Of a stretch of 51,870 nucleotides of DNA, positions 1-6,896 are shown piece after piece. Under the pieces are notes generated by a model that saw only the letters and a list, made by a program, of their open reading frames with translations, was not told where the DNA came from and searched no databases. This DNA comes from Gammaproteobacteria bacterium (lineage in GTDB: Bacteria > Pseudomonadota > Gammaproteobacteria > UBA1113): NCBI GenBank assembly GCA_020051155.1, contig JAGVJK010000016.1, forward strand, positions 1 through 51,870, written 5' to 3'. How positions within the stretch are numbered: position 1 is the stretch's first letter; each line of letters opens with the position of its first letter. The position numbers and the translations under genes were made by a program.

Positions 1-75
1 ACAACTTTCTTGGCATAAGACTCGGAGATATTTCCTGTAATCCTTTGATCTATTGCCCATTCAGGGCTAAATCGC

Positions 76-98
76 TCCCGGGGTTATTGAGAAGTTAC
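76..98 (+). repeat. 23-bp inverted repeat, left copy
   Basis: This 23-bp stretch, beginning TCCCGGGGTTATTGAGAAGT, recurs exactly in inverted orientation at 51773-51795. It overlaps the last codons and the stop of the 554-aa gene, so the gene end lies inside the repeat. Flanking bases differ between the copies, so this is a short discrete repeat and not a duplicated gene end. An insertion-sequence terminal repeat is one possibility, but no transposase is visible. Confidence 0.7.
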
Positions 99-1748
99 TG
101 CGGGAGAACCTAAGAGCGGAGATGTTAACTCGTCACCCTCTCCATCTAACTGGTTAATACTTAATGGTTTTTCCTTTTTGCATTTCGAGTTGAAGAAGCC
201 GCCACATGTCTTTCCAGGATTAGCTGGAGATGAGGTTTCTGGCGCTGGGGTGCTTAGGCTGCGAAAAAAGCCCATAATCGTTACAAAAAGCTGGTTCCAA
301 CCCTTAACATTCTCTTGGTAATTCGCCAAAGCAGGGCCTAAGGCTTGCGTCCAAAAGCTTCGGACTGTTTGTTTCTCTGCGACCGCCTCAAAAATCTTAT
401 TCGCAATAGACACCACATAAGGCAGAATAAACATCATCGTACCCGCAATCAGCAAAATTGTGGAGGGAATTACGAGAGGCGGGCATATCACTGAAAAAAT
501 ACCGATAAATGTCCCTATAAGGCACAAAATGCCCCCTCCTACCACCATTTTGCTGAGGGACATTTCACGAAATTGCACGATCTGTTCGTAGGCTAAGTCC
601 TTTTCAATTTCAGCTTGTCGATCTAAATAATTTTTTAAATTTAATTTAAGCTCATCCTGTATATCTTCCAGAGTTGCATCGGGGCACGCATGTAAAAGTG
701 ATCTTATCTTATTAAAGGTCAGTGTTTTTTTCAGCTCATCATCTTCGTCATCTTGAATACTGATAGTCGGTGTAAAATATTCTCGTATCTCTTCTAATGT
801 AATATCTTCTTGCTGAGTTAAAAATGTTAACATTGTATCCATGGCGATTATTTCTTTTTCTAAAACCGCACTTTCTTCCTCTAGCATTTCAATGGCATTT
901 TTTGCTAAGGTCTTTACAAATTTATTATCTTGAAGAAAACCTACAAAAACGATAATCGTAATGATATGGTTTAGTGTTAGCTTTATCGGTAATGATGCAG
1001 TTCCCGTAGGATCGAGCAACAAATCCAATTTGAGAATAAGTAAGCTCAGTAATAAAATAACTGGTGCCGCCACAATCCACACCAAGACACTAAACATCCG
1101 TTCGCGTCGCTTTTCATGCAGCCAAGAAATGAATATCGCTTCTTTCATCGCTTCCCATTTTTTATCAAGCTTTGCGGTATAACAGGCTGTAATCGCATTT
1201 TTCAACATGATAGAAAAATCCCAAAAAAACCAAGTGACCAACAGAGCGACTTCAAATATACTCAAAGCCCATACGACAATAGGATGCAGCGGGATTGGAA
1301 AGTTTAATAGGGCAGTGATAATACCAATGAATACGCTTGAAAAATCAAAAAAAATGTGGCCCCATCTAGTTTGAAAACATACTTCAGATATTTTTTGTAG
1401 TGTTGATTTTTTTGATTCTATTTCATTAAATAAATAAACAACTTCTGATTCTTTGACGCGATCCCAAATGCGTCCATTCTCTTCCTCTTCCGCTTCTAAT
1501 CTTTTTTTCTTTTCTAAGATGTAATCTTCAAATGCTTTTCGCGCTAAACGTTCTTCACGCAAAAGAGCACCTGGCCACCCATTCATATGAATATAATAAG
1601 TCGCCCATAGCGCATCTTCATCGGCAGCACGCGCTAAGGCAAGGAGCGTCTCTAAGGGAACATCTTTCTTCAGTGAATCTAGATAAAAATAACAGGCGGC
1701 TGACCTCGGTAGGTAACCACTCGCGGGGGGCTCTGAAGGTTCTCTCAT
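84..1748 (-). CDS. Polytopic membrane protein of unknown function, effector candidate (554 aa)
   Basis: I do not recognise a family. Residues 1-130 are soluble and charged, with a Glu/Lys-rich helix at about 63-100. Hydrophobic segments follow at about 131-180 (two helices), 218-245 and 258-273, then a long soluble helical part (about 278-398) with an acidic run near 333-340. A hydrophobic hairpin lies at about 400-448. The tail after residue 500 is polar, rich in Pro/Ser, with the acidic patch DGEGDE near the C-terminus. The start is ATG with GAGGT five bases upstream. No signal peptide is apparent. Long helical segments alternating with membrane hairpins and a polar acidic tail resemble Legionellales type IV effectors that insert in host membranes, but this is inference. 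Its 5' leader shares a 14-base motif with the effector-like gene starting at 9104, and its last codons lie in a repeat. Confidence 0.75.
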   Translation of the reverse strand: MREPSEPPASGYLPRSAACYFYLDSLKKDVPLETLLALARAADEDALWATYYIHMNGWPGALLREERLARKAFEDYILEKKKRLEAEEEENGRIWDRVKESEVVYLFNEIESKKSTLQKISEVCFQTRWGHIFFDFSSVFIGIITALLNFPIPLHPIVVWALSIFEVALLVTWFFWDFSIMLKNAITACYTAKLDKKWEAMKEAIFISWLHEKRRERMFSVLVWIVAAPVILLLSLLILKLDLLLDPTGTASLPIKLTLNHIITIIVFVGFLQDNKFVKTLAKNAIEMLEEESAVLEKEIIAMDTMLTFLTQQEDITLEEIREYFTPTISIQDDEDDELKKTLTFNKIRSLLHACPDATLEDIQDELKLNLKNYLDRQAEIEKDLAYEQIVQFREMSLSKMVVGGGILCLIGTFIGIFSVICPPLVIPSTILLIAGTMMFILPYVVSIANKIFEAVAEKQTVRSFWTQALGPALANYQENVKGWNQLFVTIMGFFRSLSTPAPETSSPANPGKTCGGFFNSKCKKEKPLSINQLDGEGDELTSPLLGSPAVTSQ

Positions 1749-1809
1749 GTGAACCTCATAAAAAGAAAGTTAATTGCATTCATTGTTTTTTCCTAACAAA
1801 AAAAGAGTG

Positions 1810-1823
1810 TTAACTCTTCAACT
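1810..1823 (-). promoter_or_regulatory. Candidate regulatory motif AGTTGAAGAGTTAA
   Basis: Read on the minus strand, AGTTGAAGAGTTAA lies about 60 bases before the 554-aa gene. It sits exactly 14 bases downstream of a possible -10 hexamer TATGAT. The identical 14-mer lies 14 bases downstream of a possible -10 (TATACT) before the effector-like gene at 9104. Two GTTRA half-sites eight bases apart look like a direct-repeat operator. Nothing else in 1749-2085, the ~340-base gap before trkH, looks like a gene. That gap also holds an 8-bp stem, CATGTGAG/CTCACATG, at 1953-1960 and 1981-1988. Confidence 0.45.
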
Positions 1824-2085
1824 TGTGCCAAAAAATAATCATAGGATTTTTGTTGCCCTCATTAACGCACAAAAACAAAGCACGTGCAACTTTTTACCGG
1901 CAAAAATAAGTACTTCTTTGCTTTTTTGCAAATAAATCAACCAATTAAAATTCATGTGAGGTCCCGTTTAAAAGGTCCCTCTCACATGCTCTGCCTCTAA
2001 ATTAAACACTTTACTGAAGCTCTTTCTATAAATCTGAGAGACGTATATACTGCGCAAAGTACCGTCATTGGATTTGACACACCTT

Positions 2086-3537
2086 ATGCAATTTATCGTT
2101 ATTTTAAAAACCTTAGGGGCACTGCTTCTTTTTTTCAGCGCTACTATGTTGCCGCCTCTCGGCATTGCTTGGTATTACCATGATGGTGCTTGGCAAGCTT
2201 TCTTAGAATCCTTTTGCGTACTCGTTGTTGTAGGCTCTGCACTATGGCTGCCCTTTTTGCATGTGAAACGAGAATTAAAAGCACGCGATTGTTTTTTATT
2301 AGTAACCCTTGTGTGGTCTGGACTCGCTTTGTTTGGTGCGATGCCCTTTATGCTGAGCACCAATCCACATTTAAGTTTTACCAACGCCGTCTTTGAATCC
2401 ATGTCAGGGCTAACCACTACCGGCGCAACTGTCATTGCTGATGTTGAAGTTTTACCGCACGCTATCCAATTTTACCGTCAACAATTACAATTTTTTGGTG
2501 GTATGGGAATTGTGGTATTAGCCGTTGCAATTTTACCCATACTGCGCATCGGTGGTTTGCAATTATATCAAGCGGAAACACCCGGCCCGGCTAAAGATTC
2601 AAAGTTAACACCGCGTATCACACAAACAGCAAAGGCTTTGTGGTTTATTTATTTGGGTCTTACGGTGGCATGCACACTTTTTTATTGGGCATGCAATATC
2701 AGCTTCTTTGATGCCATTAGCGAAGCCTTCGCAACGGTTTCCACCGGTGGCTTTTCCATCCATAATAATAGCTTTGAACATCATCACAATTTAGCCATGG
2801 AAGCCATTGCTAGTCTTTTTATGTTTTTAGGCGCGCTAAATTTTTCTTTACATTTTGCCGCCTTAAAAAGTAAATCTCTGAGACACTATTGGCAAGACAG
2901 TGAGTTTAAAGCTTACGTATTATTTTTAATTAGTATCATTCTGATCGTGACCATTGTGTTGTTGGCTTACCAAGTTTATACACAACCACAAATTGCGTTT
3001 ATCAAAGCTCTGTTTAATACAGTTTCTATTAGCACGACCACTGGTCTTACCTCCGCTCACTTTGTGGATTGGCCTGGCTTCGTGCCGGTGCTGCTGATGT
3101 TTACTGGCTTAGTAGGCGGTTGTGCATCTTCCACTAGCGGCGGCATTAAGTTTGTCCGCGCACTGATCATCTATAAACATGGTTTGCGCGAAAATAAACG
3201 ACTATTGCATCCAAATATTATTAGCCCCTTACGACTGGGTCAGCAAGCCTTATCTGATGGCTTAGTAGAAACCGTTCGCGGATTCATGGCGGTATTTGTG
3301 ATGACCTTCATTTTTTTCATTCTACTTTTAGTTGCCTTTGGAATGGATTTTGAAAGTGCTTTTGGCGCAACGGTTGCCTCCATCTGTAACGTGGGTGCCA
3401 GCATTGGCGATGCCTTTGAAACCTTTTTAAATGTCAGCACACCCAGCAAATGGGTCCTCACCCTTGCCATGTTGATGGGACGATTAGAGTTATTCACTAT
3501 TTTTATTTTATTCAGCACTGAGTTTTGGCGAAAATAA
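2086..3537 (+). CDS. trkH: Trk system potassium uptake protein TrkH
   Basis: TrkH is the membrane translocating subunit of low-affinity K+ uptake, working with the NAD-binding regulator TrkA, which is not in this window. The four pore-loop filters are visible as TTTGAT, VSTGGFS, STTTGLT and CNVGASIG, spaced as in the family. A reading frame extends upstream to a TTG at 2068. I chose the ATG at 2086 because it gives 483 aa and an N-terminus (MQFIVILKTLGALLLF) that aligns with the E. coli TrkH start. No strong ribosome binding site is visible for either. It is flanked by the divergent 554-aa gene and is followed by its own terminator, so it is probably monocistronic. Confidence 0.95.
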   Translation: MQFIVILKTLGALLLFFSATMLPPLGIAWYYHDGAWQAFLESFCVLVVVGSALWLPFLHVKRELKARDCFLLVTLVWSGLALFGAMPFMLSTNPHLSFTNAVFESMSGLTTTGATVIADVEVLPHAIQFYRQQLQFFGGMGIVVLAVAILPILRIGGLQLYQAETPGPAKDSKLTPRITQTAKALWFIYLGLTVACTLFYWACNISFFDAISEAFATVSTGGFSIHNNSFEHHHNLAMEAIASLFMFLGALNFSLHFAALKSKSLRHYWQDSEFKAYVLFLISIILIVTIVLLAYQVYTQPQIAFIKALFNTVSISTTTGLTSAHFVDWPGFVPVLLMFTGLVGGCASSTSGGIKFVRALIIYKHGLRENKRLLHPNIISPLRLGQQALSDGLVETVRGFMAVFVMTFIFFILLLVAFGMDFESAFGATVASICNVGASIGDAFETFLNVSTPSKWVLTLAMLMGRLELFTIFILFSTEFWRK

Positions 3538-3581
3538 AAATAGTGACTCGTGTCTCTTAATTGACTAACCATTTTGCTAAA

Positions 3582-3615
3582 ACTACACTCATTAGAAGTG
3601 TGGTGTTTTCTTTTT
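3582..3615 (+). terminator. Rho-independent terminator of trkH
   Basis: An 8-bp stem, ACTACACT (3582-3589) pairing with AGTGTGGT (3597-3604) with one G-U pair, encloses a 7-base loop. It is followed by the T-rich run GTTTTCTTTTT. It lies about 45 bases after the trkH stop. Confidence 0.7.
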
Positions 3616-3677
3616 ATAAGAAAGTGCTGCGTGTTCGCTTTTATGAAAACTAGATTAAGAGTAAGGGGTTAAAAATC

Positions 3678-3923
3678 ATGCGCATTTCAAAGGTATTGGG
3701 TTGTGGAGTAATAGCATCCAGTATGCTAGTGTCCTCACTGGCATTGGCCGTCGTAACAAAAGGCCCTATTAGCGGCGTCACACCAGGTAAATTTGTCCAT
3801 AAGAATGCGACTCCCACACAATGTAAGATCTGGGGCGGACAGTGGAAACTAACCTCAGGCAGTGGGCCTTCAGCGCGGGGAGATTGCACGGTAACAAGAA
3901 CATCTGCACCTATAGGTCATTAA
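3678..3923 (+). CDS. Small secreted protein of unknown function (81 aa)
   Basis: The protein starts with a clear Sec signal peptide: basic MRISK, a hydrophobic core and a likely cleavage site after Ala24 (LALA). The mature part is about 57 residues, rich in Gly/Ser/Thr, with two cysteines (C49 and C70) that could form one disulphide in the periplasm, and one WGGQW patch. An AAGGGG ribosome binding site lies about 9 bases before the ATG. I recognise no family. It stands alone between the trkH terminator and a convergent AsmA-like gene. A real gene is likely because of the signal peptide and ribosome binding site together. Confidence 0.7.
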   Translation: MRISKVLGCGVIASSMLVSSLALAVVTKGPISGVTPGKFVHKNATPTQCKIWGGQWKLTSGSGPSARGDCTVTRTSAPIGH

Positions 3924-3959
3924 GCGCGTTCTTCTCCGTACTTCAAAGGATACCCATTC

Positions 3960-3988
3960 CACTTCAAGCTGCGAAGCAGCTTGAAGTG
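3960..3988. repeat. 13-bp perfect hairpin
   Basis: The arm CACTTCAAGCTGC (3960-3972) and its perfect complement (3976-3988) are separated by GAA. There is no T-run afterwards, so it reads more like a REP-type palindrome than a simple terminator. It lies between two convergent genes, where it could still end or stabilise transcripts. Confidence 0.7.
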
Positions 3989-4039
3989 CTTAATCAGGAT
4001 GGGAGTGTTAGAGGGGAGAGCTCTTCCTTCTAATTGCAA

Positions 4040-4056
4040 GCCCGGGTTCTCCGGGC
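4040..4056. repeat. GC-rich hairpin between convergent genes
   Basis: GCCCGG (4040-4045) pairs with CCGGGC (4051-4056) around the loop GTTCT. It lies just past the 3' end of the minus-strand AsmA-like gene at 4089. It may act as a bidirectional stop, but no T-run is seen. Confidence 0.45.
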
Positions 4057-4088
4057 ACAGCACCAAATAATGTGAAAGCCTCTTCAGA

Positions 4089-5027
4089 TTAAGAATGCAA
4101 AATAGCTTCTAGCGTATGATGCCACAAGCTATGGCAGTGTTGATGATTTAAATGGCTCATGGCCGCTTGTGGGTTAAGACTCAGTTGAAAGTTAGACAAT
4201 TGATATCGTCCTCCAGTCACCGTGACATCGGCTTTCACTTGATACGGCGTATTAGCGGGCACATCCGCACCAAACCATGCCGCTGCCACTGTCGGATTGC
4301 TACCACTTAATGTCATATGGAAATGAGCGGGTGGTTGTAAGGTTCCATCAAGCACTAATTGATTCCCCGCAACATCCGCTTCAGCATGCACAGGAAAACC
4401 TAGTTTTGGATCTAAGCTAATTACGCCATTACCACGCACAGGCAATGTTTCATGTCGACCTTGCAAATCAATCGCAACCTGATCTTTACCGCGAGAAAAA
4501 TCGATCGTCAGCCAATCAAAAAACCAATGCTCTTCTTGCCCAGTGAGTAAGCTGTGATAAAGCAGATTACTATTTTTAATCGTCATACGTGGAAAAGTTT
4601 GCAATACTCTCGGATCGGTCGCCGTGCTTTTTTGCAAAATCGGCCAATTCCATTGTTCCGCAGCATTTTTTTGCATTAAAAAATTGGCACCATCAATCTC
4701 TATGTTCTTGGTCACCAATTTGCGTCGCATCAAAGAATGCAACACGATCTTCATAGACACTTGCTTCGCTTCAAACATATTAGCTGGTGGCATACCCCAC
4801 GTTGCATTCGACAACCGTACATCTTTCATAGTGAGTTGAGGGTACCATCCCAGCTCAATACCAAAAGCACCTTGGATCTTTAATTCATGCCCCGTGTATT
4901 TTTTTACCAAATGCTCAATATGATAGCGATACATCTCATTATCTAAGACGTGGTAGCTCCAATAGGTGATCAAGATAACAATGATCGCAATGAGGGCAAT
5001 TCCCATCCTGGTGAGTATTTTGTGCAT
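4089..5027 (-). CDS. AsmA-family protein, short form (312 aa)
   Basis: AsmA-like proteins are inner-membrane-anchored periplasmic proteins linked to outer-membrane lipid and protein homeostasis. Here one N-terminal transmembrane segment (about 7-25) precedes a typical AsmA N-domain: LVKKYTGHELKIQG, then YPQLTMKDVRLSN and a NIEIDGANF-type strand. Family members usually run 500-700 aa or more. This one stops at 312, and its last ~25 residues, beginning near AAMSHLNHQH, lose the beta-strand pattern. It therefore looks C-terminally truncated or recently frameshifted, though no continuation was found downstream. The start ATG has a weak GGA upstream. It reads in the same direction as the effector-like pair, 74 bases downstream of them. 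Confidence 0.75.
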   Translation of the reverse strand: MHKILTRMGIALIAIIVILITYWSYHVLDNEMYRYHIEHLVKKYTGHELKIQGAFGIELGWYPQLTMKDVRLSNATWGMPPANMFEAKQVSMKIVLHSLMRRKLVTKNIEIDGANFLMQKNAAEQWNWPILQKSTATDPRVLQTFPRMTIKNSNLLYHSLLTGQEEHWFFDWLTIDFSRGKDQVAIDLQGRHETLPVRGNGVISLDPKLGFPVHAEADVAGNQLVLDGTLQPPAHFHMTLSGSNPTVAAAWFGADVPANTPYQVKADVTVTGGRYQLSNFQLSLNPQAAMSHLNHQHCHSLWHHTLEAILHS

Positions 5028-5101
5028 AATCCACAGTCCTTGTGTTTTTGTAGCGGAAAATGAGGGTAAGTATAGCTGATGAGGGGAGAATTGGGGATGG
5101 G

Positions 5102-6877
5102 TTAGTAGTCGTCGTCGCGGCTGCGCCTCAGACCAGGACTACGAGATCTAGGACTGTTATCTTCACTACTACCACCTATCTTCTCTCGCTCCTCGCGAAG
5201 TGTGAAGGGGGCCTGGATGTCCATAGGTACCGAAGTTCCTCCAACAGGCCTTGGACCTACAAGTGTCACATGATGATCTTCTAAAAATCTCTGATACTCA
5301 ACAAAGTATGGATTTTGTGGTTTTGATTGAAGAATTTCATATAGTCCGACATACAGCTTAAATGCAATCCGTTGATAAGCAAGCTGCTGCATCATTGTTA
5401 ATACATCCTTACAGCTTAGATCTTCACCATTAATCACAATCGCAGGGATTTGACGCTCTGGATTATTCCACGCAAATTTTTTCACGAGTGAGCTCGTAGC
5501 AATCGCACTTCCCTCAATTTGTCGCGCTCGAGTTTCCGGTGCCGCAACTAATGGCGCTGATTTTATGACGGCACCTCTTTGTGGATCTTTCTCTACCGAG
5601 CACAGATTAATAAAAGTAGGCTTGCTAAAAAACTGGAGAAATCGATTGGAAGGAACTTCGGATTTTATTTCAATCACCTTCTCACCTTGCTTTTTCTCCC
5701 ATACAATACGAGGAAATTTTTCCTCTGCCTCTTTTTTCATAGTCTCATTGTTATCAGGTTCCTCAGTGCCACGTAACCAATGAGTAAAGGACCATAGAAA
5801 AGATTTGTTTTGTCGTACTTGTTTTGCTTCAGCCGTATTAGCGCCCGTAATAAATGATAAAAATGCTTTTGCTGCTGAGTAAAAATCGGTGACCTTAGAA
5901 CCTATCTCGAGAATCGAACTTGATATTTCCATAGCATCATCGCCGCTGAGCAATCGCTCTTCTGGGGAAGACAAAAGGGGCGGTGTCTGTGCACTCTCCA
6001 TTTGCTGCTTTTCATGTAGCATTTTCTCGGCGCTTGCAATGTTCTGAGGGTTATCATGCTGACTATCTGAATCAGACTCACTAAGAGCACCTGTTTCTTC
6101 ATCTTCCTCATATCCAGATATTGTAAATTGACCGCTGCATTCAGGTGACAAAAGTTCTAAAAAATCTAATGATGGAGATGAGACTCCTTCAGGTTTTGAT
6201 AATGAGGATACCGATATATCCATTTCCTTAGGTTCGAGATGCTCGATAACATCCTTTGCTATCTCTAATGCAGATTTAGGCTGATTTATTATTTCATTGA
6301 TTGTCAGGGAAAATTCCACCCACTCAGCAAGTTTTAACAACGCTGCATCATAACGTGTTTTTAATGCAAGAAGAATATTAGCCGTTGGCTCATTTGTTGC
6401 GGAAGGTGTTGAGCGTGAAACCATACCCGTAAGGAAGTTTCCCATTTGTTCAGCTTTCGTAAATTGCCCATAGCACTTTCTGAATTTACGTTGAGAAAAA
6501 GCTTCTTCAAACTTATCTACAACTTCGACCAGTGTGTTAAGTTCCTTAAGACGCTGCTCCGAAGTAAGTCTCATTAAGTCTTCGTCCTCCAGGCATGCAT
6601 ATATATTAAGAATAGCCTCGAAACACAAGTGTGCTCGATTCAAATATTCTGCGTAATCTTCTTGTGCTTGCTGATCCTTTCGAAGCGGACTGTTAGCGGG
6701 TAATAGTGCAGTAAAATTATCTTTATATTCTTTCTCGAAATTAGCATAAAGCTCATTGAGATTACGGTGAAGTGCAATATCCCCCCAAGAAGCTGCAGTC
6801 AATGGGAACTTAACAGAGCTGGCCTCTAACGCCTTTACCACCAGATCGGTTACCGCTTCGCTTCTGTTAACTGCCAT
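5102..6877 (-). CDS. Effector-like protein, paralogue of its upstream neighbour (591 aa)
   Basis: No known family was recognised and there is no signal peptide or membrane segment. An N-terminal helical region (about 1-190) contains FEEAFSQRKFRK, similar in position to helices of the neighbour (FKKAFPPANF, FEKRFPRNVYG). A low-complexity acidic middle (about 215-320, with SESDSDSQHD) follows. The C-terminal domain (about 328-532) is clearly homologous to residues about 460-660 of the 735-aa neighbour. Shared landmarks are DFYSAA, RQIEGSAIAT, IVINGEDLSCKDVL and EYQRFL. The tail is polar with LREEREK and an Arg/Ser stretch ending RRSRDDDY, reminiscent of E-block-bearing Dot/Icm substrates. It begins 19 bases after the neighbour's stop with GAGG before the ATG, so the two are co-transcribed. 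Effector status is inference. Confidence 0.8.
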   Translation of the reverse strand: MAVNRSEAVTDLVVKALEASSVKFPLTAASWGDIALHRNLNELYANFEKEYKDNFTALLPANSPLRKDQQAQEDYAEYLNRAHLCFEAILNIYACLEDEDLMRLTSEQRLKELNTLVEVVDKFEEAFSQRKFRKCYGQFTKAEQMGNFLTGMVSRSTPSATNEPTANILLALKTRYDAALLKLAEWVEFSLTINEIINQPKSALEIAKDVIEHLEPKEMDISVSSLSKPEGVSSPSLDFLELLSPECSGQFTISGYEEDEETGALSESDSDSQHDNPQNIASAEKMLHEKQQMESAQTPPLLSSPEERLLSGDDAMEISSSILEIGSKVTDFYSAAKAFLSFITGANTAEAKQVRQNKSFLWSFTHWLRGTEEPDNNETMKKEAEEKFPRIVWEKKQGEKVIEIKSEVPSNRFLQFFSKPTFINLCSVEKDPQRGAVIKSAPLVAAPETRARQIEGSAIATSSLVKKFAWNNPERQIPAIVINGEDLSCKDVLTMMQQLAYQRIAFKLYVGLYEILQSKPQNPYFVEYQRFLEDHHVTLVGPRPVGGTSVPMDIQAPFTLREEREKIGGSSEDNSPRSRSPGLRRSRDDDY

Positions 6878-6896
6878 TTTAACGCCTCATTTTTAC

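Noticed and set aside
1949..1992. Possible riboswitch or terminator hairpin in front of trkH
   Set aside because: Only an 8-bp stem with a 20-base loop; no known aptamer pattern or T-run.
3842..4033. A 63-residue frame overlapping the small secreted protein
   Set aside because: Out-of-frame shadow passing through a hairpin; no start signal or conservation seen.
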